Positions 18,860 to 32,700 of a stretch of 64,000 bases of DNA are shown one piece after another. The position numbers and the translations under genes were made by a program. A model generated the notes under the pieces. The model was given only the letters and a program-made list of their open reading frames with translations. It was not told the origin of the DNA and ran no database searches. Numbering within the stretch: position 1 is the stretch's first letter; every line of letters begins with the position of its first letter. Source of the DNA: Erodium maritimum (Eukaryota; Streptophyta; Magnoliopsida; Geraniales; Geraniaceae); NCBI GenBank assembly GCA_963921825.1, contig OY997592.1:63818336-63882335 (forward strand). Reading direction: 5' to 3'.

Positions 18860-21800
18860 ATGGCGGGTCAGGAGGAGGACGACGACCTACGGATGGCTCT
18901 GCGCATGAGTATGCAGCACCAGCCACCTGAGCCCAAGCGGAGCAAGCCCTTCGACTCCCCCGCCGCCGCGGTGGAGGAGTCCCCGGATGTCAAGAGCAGG
19001 AGGCTGCAGCGCGAGCTCATGGCTGCCGCCGCCGAGAAGCGGATGTTGGCCGCAAAGCCTGCGGCTGCGAAGCTGGCAATGCCGGTTTCGGCCACCAGCG
19101 CCAGTGCTAGTATTTCCGGTGACGTTAAGGGGAAGAATTTGGGTCCCAAAGATAGGAACTTGGGGAGAAGGCTATCGGAGCAGGAAGTGAACCAGTTGTT
19201 CTCGATGCTGTTTGGGAGTGGAGTTTCAAAAGACATTCTTGCTCAGTGGACTAATCAGGGGATAAGGTAAGTGCATAGCTTGAATGAGGGTGTTGGTACT
19301 TTTTGTGATCTGATTTAGGGCAGCTCATTCTGTCTTCATATGTTTAAGTTATGTGATGTGATTGAATTGTTTGAAGTTACTGGATTAAAGTTAGCATTTC
19401 AAATGTTTTAAGTTTTAACATAAGTATGTGACACAGTTTAGATATTTGGTCTACTTTTGATCCATGATTGTTTCATTAATAATGTGATATGATCTTAAAG
19501 TGATGAATGACAGTGTGCAACTTTAGGAAAAACGTTGTTACTCGTACATGCTGAGGAATAGTAGACCAGTGCTCTGCAGTTCTATGCAGAGGAAAAAGCA
19601 GATGAGGTTTTAAAGAAGAAATAGAATGAGAGAGAGAGAGATAGAGAAAGATACATCATTTTCATTATTTGGCATATGAATTACAATGCACAATCTTGCT
19701 CCTCTTTTGCAGCCAGCATAACAGTTTTTAACAACCCCTGTTTTGCTGTCACTGACAGTAACTAAAGTTCAGAATACAATAGAGGAAAATGTGGTGGTAG
19801 AGATTATTAGGGAAGTGTTGCTAAAAGGCAAACTATAGGGGATAACTAAGTCGGGTTCGGTAAAGAACCTCCAACGCCCAAGTAAAAGGTACGGGAGAAG
19901 ATATGGAGATACAAAAATATGGGAGATTCAACATAATGTTGCCATCTTCCCAGTTCCTAATGTTTTCATTCATATATTGTTTTTATTATATAATTTTAAG
20001 TTATGTAAATTAGCCAATCATTAGGTAATCGTATTGTAAGCTGTACCTCCTGAATATCTTCTTCTTTTCCGCTTTTATTGCTCTGTTATGGAGTGGGGGT
20101 CTTAACTCCAGTTTGTTCAGATTGTTCTTTCCTTTTTCTAGTTTACCTCTATCTTTTCTGCCTGTCTTTTGCATCCCCTTTAAATCTATCAATCTTATAT
20201 TTCTGAGTTGTGTGTGTACAAATATAATATTTATGTGTCGCTAGTTCAACTTGTTTGCTTTAACTTCTTTGATGGCTACTACGAGTATATAATGATTTTT
20301 TCCCCTGTAGGTTTAGTCCTGATCAAGAAACATCCATGGGCCTAGTGCAGCATGAAGGTGGGCCTTGTGGAGTTTTAGCAGCTGTACAAGTAAAGTTCTG
20401 ATTTTCAACATTATCTGTTCCATTTTGCTGTAACACATCTTGTGTAAATCTAACACGTGTTATTGGGAGTGCCTAGTGCATTTTGTACCTTTTTGTGTAT
20501 TGTTTCACCTTTGCACTAGTATATAGTAGGTTGCACTAGCTTGATGTCATGTTATTTGGTTCAAATGAACCAATATGCTATTCCAATATCCTTCATTGGG
20601 GATGCTATATGGTCTCAAAGTTGAAATTCCTGACCTTCAGTCAACATTAAATCCTTTACCGAAGTTAATAACTTCATATAAAGTTCTGAGATGTGAAACT
20701 TTATGTGTTTTTTTTTTTCTGTTGCACTATTGTTGGCTATCTAGAACTTAAAGGAATTTTCATCTCTTCAATTTTATTTCTCAGTGAGGAATGTGGGTCA
20801 TCTGTAGCAGCAGACAGGAGAATTGATGAATTCATTATCCATTTATTTTAGATTGTAGTAGAAAACAAAATGCTTTGCAAAGAAAACATTTAAATGGTTT
20901 AGATTGTCATAAAAACATTGATATGCTGTGTCTGCTGTGATATATCACATTATGACTAATATCTGAAGCCACCTACAATGAGGTAAGTAACTAGAAACAC
21001 TTCACTCAAAACAAATTTAGGGGACATTTAATGAAAGTTACATTCAATTTCTGGCTCTTACTCTTCCATGCTCTTTTGTGCTGGCACATATTTGCATCAT
21101 AAATGTAAAAAATTATTGAGATCTGACCTCTTGTAGCAAATCTTTCACCATAGAATGTGTGATTGCGTAAGCAATTTTTTATCTGTTGTAGTAACGACTT
21201 AATTAGTGGACCTATGTGTTCAGTGTTTTTGATGAAATATGTGTATAATATATGTAGCTACGATCTTATTTTCCTTCCGGACTGGAATGAGATCTTTCAA
21301 AGAAAGGTTTATGAGATCACAAGTTTATCATTTTATCTTTCTCCTTTTGCTATTATGTCTCTTAAAGTTAAAACGAAGTGAGGGGAGCAAAAAGAAAAAA
21401 AAATCGAAACAAATAGTAGGAGACTTAGAAATCTTGACCGAAGAGATTCTGTGACACTTGACTCTTGTAAGGTAATATGTCTAGGACTGTTTTTTTCTTC
21501 TTCTGAGCTATGTCTAGGACTTCTTATATCTACAGGAAAGGAAATACTTCAATTGATGCTATTCTTCGTATTGTTTCAGTTATAAGGGCTATTGTAATTT
21601 GTAACCAAAGGAATCTTTTGCCAGGAAGTTCTAGGAAGGATGAAACGCAGTAGTAAATGTTAAAAAGTAAAGGCCACATTGTGGGATAGATAAAAATTAA
21701 AGGACATACGAAGGGGAAAGCCAAACTCAACTAATAAAGTTGACCTCTTAGTATGGAAGCTTGTGCCCTTTTATGTAGCGAAAACAAATTTTAATAGTAG

Positions 21801-24800
21801 ATAACCCAATTCATGATGAACAATTGTGAAATAAACATCATGGCTTTTAAGAGGGTTATTTTGTGACTTTGGAAAGGAAGATATTTTGTCTTTTGGACTT
21901 GGCAGATTTTGGAGTATACCAGGTAGAGCAATTTGATCTTTTGATATCAGAGCCTTACAAAATGAAAAGATGTGGATGAATGACTAAATGTTTCCCATCA
22001 CCAAGAAGAGGGTGGTTTTAGGTGAGGAAAATAATTTATGCTGTGAAATCTTTTCAAGCCAGGAAATAATACATAAAGAGCAGTTAAAGAAGATTGTAGA
22101 GTTCATAGGGTGGTTATGTTATAAAATTAATGAAAAAAATAAGTAGTCCTGGATATTCAATAATGTACATTATCTTATATTCTATATATACATATTCTCC
22201 TATACTTGGAAACCATAATTGCTTTTGTACTTTTGAATTTGGTTCCCTAAGTAATATTTCTTATAGGGTTTTATTCTTGAAAATACAAGAATTTTCTTAT
22301 GTTCGTTTAATTACGTTTGCTAATTTATGTTTAACGGTTTTGTAAATGTAGCTTACCCTCTTTATCCAACTAATGACTGAGCTGCTGAACCATAGGTAGT
22401 TCCACTATATTTTGTCCATGTGTAATATGTGCTTTTAACACATTGTTGAACATTAATATAGGATTACATATTGGCACTGAATTTGACATGTCATCCCTTT
22501 ACACAATTATTTTTGACTTGTCTGAAATGACTTTGAGACTAAAAAATCAAATCCCTGTCAACTGAATCTATCTATTGGATCTTGGACCTTTTGCATGTGC
22601 CAGTGCATTCCAAGAAGCTTTTGGTTTCTCTAATCTTTAACAAAAGCTATTACTAGCATGCCTTCTAACCTGATATTTGGCACTTTTAGATCCCATGTGT
22701 GATCAAGTTCTCATTGTCTACAAGACATGGCAATATTAGCTATTATTTCCTGTAAACTGCTACTTTCAGCAAGCATAACATGTGCAAATACTTACACTTC
22801 ATTCCAGTGCCAATTACTCGTGTTCATATATTTCTGTTTTCCAACATTTGCTATTCATAAAAAAAGATAGCATTAAACTTATATCATTTCTTAGTTCTTA
22901 ACTAGGGAGTACTAATGCAGAATAACATGTGTGAAGGGTGCGGAACCAATGCTAATTTCTTTCCTTAATATATATAGTTTGTGTTTTGTCAACTATATCT
23001 TGCAATTTAGGACGAGGTGTTACTAACATCTGAGTCATGTTACCTTGAAACTGTAGTGGTCTTGTCAATGCTGATATTCATCATGTTATTACTAAGAAAC
23101 TTCCAATTCTTGAGACATTCCTTATAAAAAATTCTACTTGGTTGTGCAGGCATTTGTCCTTAAATATCTTCTTTTCTTTCCGGATGAATTAGGCAAATGT
23201 GCTCCGAACATGACACAAAGTTCAGGTTCCAGGAGATTGGTGGCACCAGATGACTTTTCTATGTTCACAGAGGGTGAAAAGGCTAGGTGATTAATCTATG
23301 CCTGGTAAATTATATATGTTAAGTTATACAAACTCAGCTAAATACAGGTTAAGGTTCCTTCACATTTCTTGCAAGGAAAGCACGAGTCTAAAAGATGGAT
23401 CTGACATGTGTCTCCACAATGTTAATTGTTTAGATAGATTCAAATGAATTACTTCTTGTCTGAAGCAACCATCTTCAGCCACCCCTAAGTTCAGTAGCTT
23501 ACTAAGGCTTGACAGCTCAAATGTCAGAATATTCTCACAATTTCTAACATATATTCATATACCATGATTATTTTTGGTTCCTAATCAATTAGAATTAACA
23601 GCTGTCTAAGCTATTTGTTACTTCCAAATACGTATACACTTTTAAAAGCTTGATGTCATATTGGAAAAACAAATGATAGTTTTACGTTTCTTGTAATTGT
23701 TTAATGCTTGGTCTAATTAAAAAGGTTGTCAAAAACAATATCTCCTTTGACCTCTCCACTTTCTTTTTTCCTCTTTGCAGAGCCTTAGTTAGAAGTATGG
23801 CCGAAATTTTGTTTTTATGCGGAAATAATAGAAGGGCTGTTGTAGCAACTCTGAATGTCAATGGTGATGACATTGAGGGATCTGGGGATAGCCTGTCAGA
23901 TGAGGTATTTGATGTGGTTGAAGTTTATGTTTTGTCATTGTGTTCCACTGCTGCATAAACATCTACACATTCAAATGAGTGATTTATGATACAGATTGAT
24001 GCTAAAGCACTTGAAGGTATTCAAATTGAGACAGCTTCTGATTTGGTGAAGATCCTAAGAGTCGAGATGCATGATTCACGCACTAGTGCTCTACAGAGGC
24101 TTGAAGCAATGATTCCTGTTTACGAAAGCCGTATGGGGGCAATGCTGTTCCTTATATCTGCTTTAGTTTCTCGCGGACTGGTATGCTTGTTAGATTGTGA
24201 AAACTAAAATGTTTTTGGTCACAGGCTCAGATTTGCAATGCATACTTATGTAATACCTGGATTACTAAATACGAAAAATAAAGGGCGGGTTATTTCAAAA
24301 ATTAATACAAGTGTTTATAGATTAATTTTCTAGGGTACATAGTTTTTGTGGGTTTAGTGTATCTTTTCTCTTTGCATGACACCGAAAAAGTGTCTTCAGA
24401 TTCTTGTTTATTACTGCATATAAGTAGATAACTTTACCACTTACTCCAACTTGTACATAGAGCTCTACTTTTTGACACTCAGCTAGATTTTCACATTACT
24501 GATATTCATTTTTAACTTGTGGGTTTTTAGGACTCTGTTCAAGCTGACAGGGATGATCCCAGCCAGCCACTTGTCACTGCACCATTTGGGCATGCTTCAC
24601 AGGTATATTAACAAAGCATGTGATTTCTTGCATTTTGATTGTGCTATTGTTGATACATACATGTGTTTGTTTGATATAAAACAGGAAATTGTAAATTTAT
24701 TATTGTGCGGTGAGGCTGTTCCTAATGTGTTTGATGGGAGGATGGATTTGGGTGGTGGCATGTTTTTGAAGGGTATATCCTCCGGTGTGGAAGTGGGGTT

Positions 24801-25479
24801 CCTTACATTACTTGAGTCACTTAATTTCTGTAAGGTGGGCCGTAATCTAAAATGCCCAAAATGGCCAATATGGGTTATTGGGAGTGAATCTCATTATACA
24901 GTGCTGTTTGCTCTTGATACCACTGTTCAAGATGAGAATGAACTGGAAGAAAGGGAGTCAAAGATTCGGAGAGCTTTTGATGCTCAAGATCAGAGTGGAG
25001 GTGGCGGTTTCATCAGTGTGGAAGGTTTCTCTCAAGTGTTGAGGGACACAAATGTCAACCTTCCACCCGAGAAACTCGACCACCTCACCAGCACTGGCTT
25101 TATTGTATGGAGCGAGTTCTGGCAAGTTATTTTGGATTTGGACAAGAGCTTGGGAGGGCTAAAGGATTCGACCGTGTCAATGGGTAAGAAGCTATTTGAT
25201 CTTTACCATTTTAATGGGATTGCAAAATCAGTTCTGAATGGCAACCAAGCTAGTTCTGGTGGAGACACTCCTGTGCAAAGACCTAGGCTCACAAAACTAA
25301 GGGTTTCGGTTCCTCCTCGGTGGACTCCGGAGGAATTCATGTCTATTTCGGGTGGGAAGGACACTGAAATGGCTAAACCCCCCGAGCCTCCTCAGCACGC
25401 ACCGTTGGTTGATTGCATTAGGACGCGGTGGCCCCGAGCCTTGTGTAATTGGTTAGGGGATCCCCCTAGTATTGTTTGA
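18860..25479 (+). CDS. MINDY-3/FAM188A-like deubiquitinase, 7 exons, 599 aa
   Basis: MINDY enzymes are cysteine deubiquitinases that prefer Lys48-linked ubiquitin chains. Exons: 18860-19266, 20311-20389, 23150-23286, 23781-23904, 23995-24180, 24531-24602, 24685-25479, total 1800 nt with all phases consistent and GT-AG borders. Residues 5-18 (EEDDDLRMALRMSM) fit a ubiquitin-interacting motif; residues 40-110 are Ala/Lys-rich linker. The catalytic core has LVQHEGGPCGVLA with catalytic Cys155 and nearby oxyanion Gln, and SESHYTVLF with His405. Residues ~430-455 (FDAQDQSGGGGFIS) resemble the EF-hand-like segment of MINDY-3. The ATG at 18860 is the first in frame and directly precedes the UIM. Intron 2 is 2.8 kb and AT-rich with no recognised insertion. 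The family assignment is firm; the biological substrate is unknown. Confidence 0.94.
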
Positions 25480-26447
25480 ATTACAATTGTCTCTATAGCA
25501 ATCCATGAGTGTTGTAAGAAACTTGGAGTACAGAATTGAACATCTGTCATAAACCAAACTGAGAAGTAAGAGCTTTTGATTCGACTTGGGTATATAGAGA
25601 TAATTTCCGGTTTTGGTTTAATCATTTCAATGCGTTGTTGCAGCTTGTATCATTTTGATTTTGGTGTGTGGAAAGAAAGGAAAAAAGACATCCTCAGTTG
25701 GAATTTGTAAAAGAACAATTGGGAAATTATAGTTCGTTATTGTTTTTTCTTGTTCGTTATATTGTTGACGGAGGATACTGCTTGAGGTCGTGCGATTATT
25801 CAGAAATATCGAAAATATAACTTTCTAGTTGAAAATTGATAGGAAATAGATACATATTTAGTAGGGTATGAGTTTATGGTAAGCCTTGGTTTTAGTAACT
25901 TTTTCATGCTTTGGTGATAGCAAACCATTGATGAACTTATATGGTGGATGTACCTAATTGATAGGCTTAGAACTTTTGTTAAGCAAATAGCGATTGTCAC
26001 TATGTTTATGCTGATGAGGTAATGGATAGAAATGATGATTTTGTAAAGGTGGAAATTGAATTGGAAGATGAGCTATACCAAAAGACAGTTGAGGAAAGAA
26101 AGTATTATCCAAATAGGGTCTTTAAATGAGTAGCATAAAAGGGCAAAGCCATTGAAGTGGACACCACTCACTGTCTCAATCTCAACTTGTTGCCGCTCTC
26201 CTTTCCCTCCTTCCCATTGTCGCTTCTTACTCATTTCTTGCCCATTTTTTGTTTTTCTCCTATCACCATTCACATGTTGAGCTTTCCTCTTCATTTTCCG
26301 GGGCACATCAGGAGGAACGAGATTTTCTGTATTTGATCGGGTAGACCGAATTCACAGAGAGAGAGAAAAAGAGAACCGAATGGGGGCAAGGTGTAAGCTG
26401 GTCGAGAATATAAGTTCATCACCGACTCATTTTGTTTTTGTTTTTAA
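25480..26447. other. 3' UTR and spacer after the MINDY-like gene
   Basis: No gene is supported. A GAGAGAGAGA stretch lies near 26357, and minus-strand open frames have basic low-complexity translations only. Confidence 0.5.
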
Positions 26448-26800
26448 GAGCATGTGCAATGGAAAAAATTCTATATGAGAAACATATCTTGAGAATCATG
26501 TAGTGATTGGGATGAATTGTGATGCGCCCCCTTTAAACTGAGTTAGTGTTCCATAATGTAAGGATCATATATGAGAATTATGATTTGCAGAAATGCTGAC
26601 TAGATAATTAACTATTCTTTTATTAAATTTGTTTAATTCCGATTTAAAACAGTAAATACTAATAAAATTTGAAATAAAATTGATAAAATTAATTAATATA
26701 ATAATAAATTAACTATAATGCATTCATTAATTAAATATTTAAAAAAATATCAAATTATACATTCATTAATTAAATAAAAGTAGTACAATATTATTGGAGC
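26448..26800 (+). mobile_element. Possible truncated PIF/Harbinger-like MITE
   Basis: The sequence starts TTAA|GAGCATGTGCAATGG at 26448, resembling the GAGCATCxxCAATGG ends of plant Harbinger-type MITEs, which use a TTA/TAA target. The following 300 bp are very AT-rich, as expected. The other inverted end was not found, perhaps removed by the adjacent LINE remnant. Confidence 0.35.
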
Positions 26801-26855
26801 TTCGAAATGTGAGGTTGGATCTTATCATATTGTGCCGTCAACAAAGACTTCAGCT

Positions 26856-29800
26856 TCACTTTAGACCGTGGTAGGAATATATCTGAGTTGGAATGCACTT
26901 AACATCATAAATAATAAAATAAAAAAAGATTGATACGAAGTATTTGACAACAATACTCGCCCAGGTAAGGCTCGGATTAAGGCCTAATCGAGTCTGAAGA
27001 AAATGTGTCTTGGGATAGTACCGTGCCTTGAGGACCCATGCTACCAGTGACTGTGGGTTATGGATGAGACCCCACGCTTTCTTGCCGAGTAATTCCATAT
27101 TAGCATCATGTAGGTGCCGAAAACCCATACCCCCGCTATCCTTAGGCATAATAACTTATCCCAGTCCTGCCACACAATAGAGCGCTCTGATTTTCCTCCC
27201 CACTAGAAACGTGCAAGCGCTACATGGATCCCGTGGATAATCCGAAGCGGAACCTTGAAAACTGACATGATATAAACTGGTAAAGAGGTAAGGACTGAGC
27301 GGATCATTACCTCTCGCCCAGCTGGTGAAAGGAGTTTCCCCTCCTAGGACCGGATCCGAGAGATAATTCGGTCCCCGAGGTAGGCCATTGTCGCATTACG
27401 ATTTCGCCCCACCATGTTAGGGACTCTCAGGTACATAGACGTCGTCGAGGTTTCCGCTATGGATAACGTCCTACAACATTCCTCTCGTATCCCATCCGGC
27501 GTGTTAGTGCTAAACAAGATGGATGATTTGGATAAATTAAGAACTTGGCCGGATAGGAGACCAAACACCCCCAAGATGTCCTTGATACTCTGCGCCTCTG
27601 ATGGGGTAGCTTGGCAGAATATGTACCAGTCATCTGCAAAGAACATATGAGAAATCACAGGGCCTCCTCGAGTAATCTACACGCCTTGGATCTGACCCTC
27701 ATCCTACGCCACTTGCAATAAGTGGGAAAGTCCCTCCATACATAAGAGAAAAAGATACGGAGACAGAGGGTCCCCCTGGAGGATACCCCCTTGTCGGCGT
27801 AAGAATGGAAATATCCTGGCCACCTGATGTAACTGAATACGTAACAGTCCGCGTAAAAACCAAAACCATTTCGGTCCATTCTGGAGAAAATCCAAGACGC
27901 ACCATTATAGGTGTAAGGTAGCTCCATTCAACCCGGTCATAGGCCTTGCTCATATCTAACTTAAGAGCCATGTAACCCATCGGTCCTTGCCGTTTCCATT
28001 TGAGGAAGTGGATGATCTCGAAGGAAATAAGGACATTGTCCTGTATGCATCGGCCCGGGATAAACACGCCCTGTGTCTCGGATATGACATGATGCAGGAG
28101 GGGCCGTAGTCTATTTTCCAGTACTTTTGACAAGATCCAGAAGATGACGTTACAGAGTGTTATGGGTCGAAGGTTTGTGACCACGTCCGGGTCTGGCTTC
28201 TTCGGGATGAGGACAACAGAAGTTGCGTTGAGCCTCGGGTCAAAACCCTGTGTCCGTATGGCTTCCTGAATAAACCGGACCACCTCCTCCCCCACCAGGG
28301 GCCAGTAATGCTGATAGAATATAGGATCCAGTCCATCTAGGCCTGGTGATTTATTCGGTCCCATCTGAAACACAGCCTGCCACACCTCCTGTTTGTTACC
28401 TGGTCGGAGAAGAGAAGAATTTCGGATGGCATCTAGGCGAGGAGGAATCAAGATGGGAAAGTTCACCATATCCGGGCGATTAGTAGTAAAAAGATGATCG
28501 AACTACTCTGTAATCAGTTCCTTCATACCAGAATCCCATTTAACTAGATGTCCAAGATCATTTTTCAGAGCAACCACCGCATTAAATAGACGTTTGTATG
28601 ATGTCGATGCTTGAAAAAACTTAGTGTTTTTGTTCCCCCTCAGCCAGCTAGTGCTGTTTAGCACACTGTCGCCAGAACGCTTCCTGAGTGCACATAGCAT
28701 TCTCATACTAGATTTGGATAGCTTCTCGACGATGAACTTCTGCCTGATCCGTTAGACCATTAAGTTCCGCAATGCGCCTCTAGCACCATTTAATGTGGTT
28801 TATATTCTTCCGAAAGTGGTATCGACCCCAGTCCACTAGAAAGACACCAACCCATTGAATAATATTCGTAATAGGCACAAACGGGGATTTATCCCAATAT
28901 TTCTCAATCACCTCTCCACATTGCGGGTCTTTAATCCATTGGAATTGAAAGAGGAACTTTGGCCGTACTCGACCCTGCACCTTTCGGGCTAGTGATAGGA
29001 GGATCGGCCAGTGATCTGATGTCGTGGTGCCCGTGTTACAAAAGTCCAGATTCGGGAGGGAAGAGGAGAACTGTTCAGAGATGAGAGCTCTATCCAGTCG
29101 AGCTTGGATTCAACGAGTATGTGTTCGCCCTCGGAGCCATGTAAACGGATGGCTAGTCATGGGAACATCAACGAGGTCAAGATCATCAATGACCTGGCCG
29201 AAATCATCCACCAAACTCAACGGGTAATTACTCCTAGTTGTCTCCTCTTGGTCCAATATGCCATTAAAGTCACCAATAAGAATCCATTTTGGCCAAGACG
29301 AACTATGCAACCTCCTTAACAAATCCCATGTGCGGTGGCGATGTTCCCTGCGCGGTTCACCATATAGGCTTGTAAGGCGGACGTCCTCATAACCTGGCGC
29401 TGAGACCTCCACATCAATATGGTGTTCACCTTGGTCCTTGAGAAGCACATCACTACCGACTACCCAGAAGAGTGCTAAACCCTGGGTCGAATTTGTCTTG
29501 GATTTACAAATATGCCCTCGAAAACCTAGAGACCTTGCCAGATAAAGGCACTTTTGGGTAGAGAGTACCGTCTCGGACATGAATAGGATATGGAGTTTAT
29601 GGTCCCGGAGAAGGTGGCGCAACTGTTTCTTGTGAAGGCGGGACCCCAAACCTTTACAATTCCAATCCAATACTCTGAAATCCGGCTTATCGAGAAACAA
29701 GTTTGGATTAGGGATTGAGCCACAACCTAGATCCATCCTACGTTGACATTGGGGCATCGGTGTAGGGTGGGATAACCCAATTTGGCAAACCCACGTGAGA

Positions 29801-30100
29801 CGGAAACCAGAGATGGGGGTGGTGATGAAAGCTCGATGGGGGTGGAAGCGACGATGGGGGAGGATTTGGGGAAGGAGGGTGCGGTAGTAGGGATGAATTA
29901 GGCCGTGGGGATGATATTTGTAAAAGGCCGGTGACAACCGGAGTAATAGGACGCCATGATGGTGGAGATTGAGGGCCGGACTGAAGCCAGGAAGCACGAC
30001 GTCGCCTACGATGCGAGGCTATCGCAGAAACCAAAGACCAAAAAAACCCTAACAGAGAACATTGTTTTTGTATTTGTATAACCAACACCCATGACATGAT
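26856..30100 (-). mobile_element. Decayed L1-like LINE with EN, RT and zf-RVT remains
   Basis: Read from right to left, a 5' GC-rich segment leads into an AP-type endonuclease (29110-29700; motifs LDWNCKGLG, SETVLS, LIGDFNGIL). RT remains are at 27344-28469 (SPGLDGLDP, LIPKKPDPDVVTNLRPI, KLDMSKAYDRVEW, FFADDW) and a C-terminal segment typical of LINE ORF2 at 26856-27149 (PKDSGGMGFRHL). Several frameshifts and stops break it, so it is inactive. ORF1 is not recognisable, and neither a poly(A) tail nor a target duplication was found, so both ends are uncertain. Confidence 0.88.
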
Positions 30101-32010
30101 ACTTAATTAATCGATTCTCGTCTAAACTGATTGACTTTTTAAGCCGTTAAATTAGACATTTAGAAATATAAAGCTATGAACCGTAAAAGGGACGTGACAT
30201 ACACCTTAATGATACACAACACAAATCTTATCTTTATTTCTGTTATATCGTATGCGTAGATATAACAATTACTTTTTCCATATATAAGATTTCGGTAGCG
30301 GTGGAAACATGAGGAAAAGGAAGAGAAAGATGATAAGGTTTGCAACGGAAATGAAATGTGTTGTTGCAAGTATATTTTAGATGGAATGAGTAGGTCACAT
30401 TCAAGTAAAGAAACAAAAGATGAATTTAGAAATTGAGAATAAAACAAGGTGGGATGCGATGGTGAGCTGGTGACAGATAAATGGAGGGTAAAATACACAT
30501 GCAATGGTAGGCAGCAGGCATTGTTAAGTGTACATTCACGTTCACATGTGCCCACCATCATCGTCTCAAGCAAACCTTTTGTCTTCAACTTCTTTTTCAC
30601 TTTTTGTTAATAAAGATTTCATCAAACATAGCTTACAAACCATACGACACAAGCCTTATGTCTACCGATCGTTTTTAAAAATTCGAAAAACTATCAGGTA
30701 GATGATAACTCTTAAAACAAGGTGATATCGTTCTTAAATGCCCAACGATCAGATCGGTCTTTCTTCTCAACAGTCTGAAAAGAACCATCGATAGAAAAAC
30801 CCAACCGACCACGCCACCAAAGATAACAACCACACCTACCGGAGGCTCCTTAATCAAGCACAAGTCTTTGACGAAGAAGTTTCGATAGGCGGGACTTAGA
30901 GGAAAACAAAATGAAAAGACAAAACAACATAACAAAATAACAACATCGAATCTGAAGAAACTCATGGTCTGCCTCCGATGGACGACACTAGTGTCACAGC
31001 GGGGGGAGATGGACGACGCCGACAGTACAAATCTGACCTGTTTGGGGCGATGGTACGGGACTAGACGGGTGAGCACTATAAATACAGGAGCATAGCTCGG
31101 ACTTCGACGCTCCGACGGACGATGAGAGCATATCTAAATTATGGTCATAAAAAGTAACATGGCGGAGAGGCTCGTCTGGAGTATTTCAGGTCATCGTCGC
31201 TGATGAGAGCTAAGGATGGAATGGAGTGGGCTGCCTACAGTTGTTGTCGGGAGGAGGTTGGAGGGTGGACCGAAACAATGTGGCATGAGGGAGGATTTGA
31301 CCGTCAAGAGGATGGTGCGGGGGAGGGGGGAAGATCTGTCCGGAGAACGGGGAGATGGGGCGGATCTGGCCGGAGGAGGGCGGATGGAGGCGGAAGAGGA
31401 TGGATCTGTCTGGATTGTGGTTGAGGGTGGCAGATCTGAGCAGTGAATGGCGTCAGAGAGAGGACAACGATGGACGACAGTTGCGAAAGACGACGGTAGA
31501 AAATAGAGGATCTCGGGTGGAGCTCGCCGAATCTAGCCCGAAAACACCCCATCGCCGACAAATATGTGGTGGCGACAGCTTTCTCAGTGATAGAAAGACG
31601 ACCGGACGAGTTTAACAATAAGGAAAAGAAGTGGAAGAAGAGGAACTAAAGAAGAAGAGAAGAAAATATGTGCCGTCGACAGCTCTGATAACAACCGACG
31701 ATTATTAGGATACGATAAAGTGGGTCTCTCAATGAAAAGAGAAACTATTTGTCCCTTAAAAGTTAAAAGGAACCTCTTCTTTTTCAGTTAACTTGTATAT
31801 ATAAACTCTTTTATTATAAATCTCTATTTGTCTATTTAGTATATTGATGGAGAATAAGAGTACAAATTCCTATTACCATGTTCATTATTTTCTAAAATAT
31901 AATTTATGTTTCTATTACATCAGAAATAAAATTAAAATTCAACTTAGAAATACTCACTCAACTAAAATCCTAAACTGATAATTGAATGTTCAAGTGTAAT
32001 TTTATATTTT

Positions 32011-32084
<74 letters not shown>

Positions 32085-32279
32085 TTATTATTTACAATTA
32101 CTATTAGTTTTTTTAGAATATAAATATAAATTTAATTAATATTAAAAGAAGATAAAAGGAGTACATATATGAGAAAAACTAAAAAGAAAAGACAAAGTCT
32201 GAGACCGTAGTTTCTAGACACTAACCCATTATGTGTCAGGCTAATCCACGGAAAGAGAGTGTGATGAGATCCTTGGGAT
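30101..32279. other. Repeat-rich spacer without a supported gene
   Basis: This holds AT-rich DNA (30101-30650), a mixed stretch (30650-31650) with GC-rich GGAGG/CCGGA words, then AT-rich DNA. Open frames on both strands give unrecognised, low-complexity translations. The GC-rich part could be a decayed non-coding retroposon, but no ends were found. Confidence 0.4.
32011..32082. repeat. Compound microsatellite (AAC)n(AAT)n
   Basis: About 12 AAC units (32011-32047) run directly into about 11 AAT units (32048-32082). This looks like a simple repeat that changed motif by point mutation and slippage. Confidence 0.95.
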
Positions 32280-32700
32280 AGTGGTTACTTTATTACATCT
32301 CATAATGGTCATTTCCTGACTCGACATAAAAATGTGCGTGGTGACGAATAAGGGGCGTTTGAGGGAATATCAATCATCTAGGGAGAACACCGAGAAATGA
32401 GGGAAGCAGAAGCTCAGGCTGGCACCGACCTAAGCAGGACGAGGTGTGCATCACCACACATACCTCGTTGGCTGAGGTCACACTCATTGGCCCTGACGAG
32501 GCTGTTTCGTGGACCTAACCTTTATGTTCTCTAGAGCAACAAGTTTCGTTGTCAGGCTTGGGACGTCTAGGCCCCTCCGATATTTGTTAGTTTCCTGATG
32601 TTACGGGTGGGACTAGGGGGCGGCTTTCATGGAGGCCCTGAGTGATAAGGTGCTCCACAATCCCAATGTCGGGCCTTTGATCGGGACTCTGAGGAACTTA
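32280..32700 (-). repeat. Dispersed repeat family, copy 3 (inverted)
   Basis: The reverse complement matches copy 1 (13845-14300) in order: ATTGTGGAGCACCT / TTGTGGTGCACTT, ATCGGAGGGGCCTAGAC, CCAATGAGTGTGACCTCAG, GGTCGGTGCCAGCC and GAGTCAGGAAATGACCATTA. Copies 1 and 3 are closer to each other than either is to copy 2. Confidence 0.6.

Noticed and set aside
26073-26306. 77-aa basic minus-strand frame as a small gene
   Set aside because: Low complexity, no domain, and it lies in the 3' spacer of the MINDY-like gene.
30160-30600. 146-aa minus-strand frame
   Set aside because: The translation is unusual in composition and unrecognised; a chance frame is the simpler explanation.
32011-32082. Functional regulatory element in the AAC/AAT tract
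   Set aside because: An ordinary compound microsatellite with no neighbouring gene.
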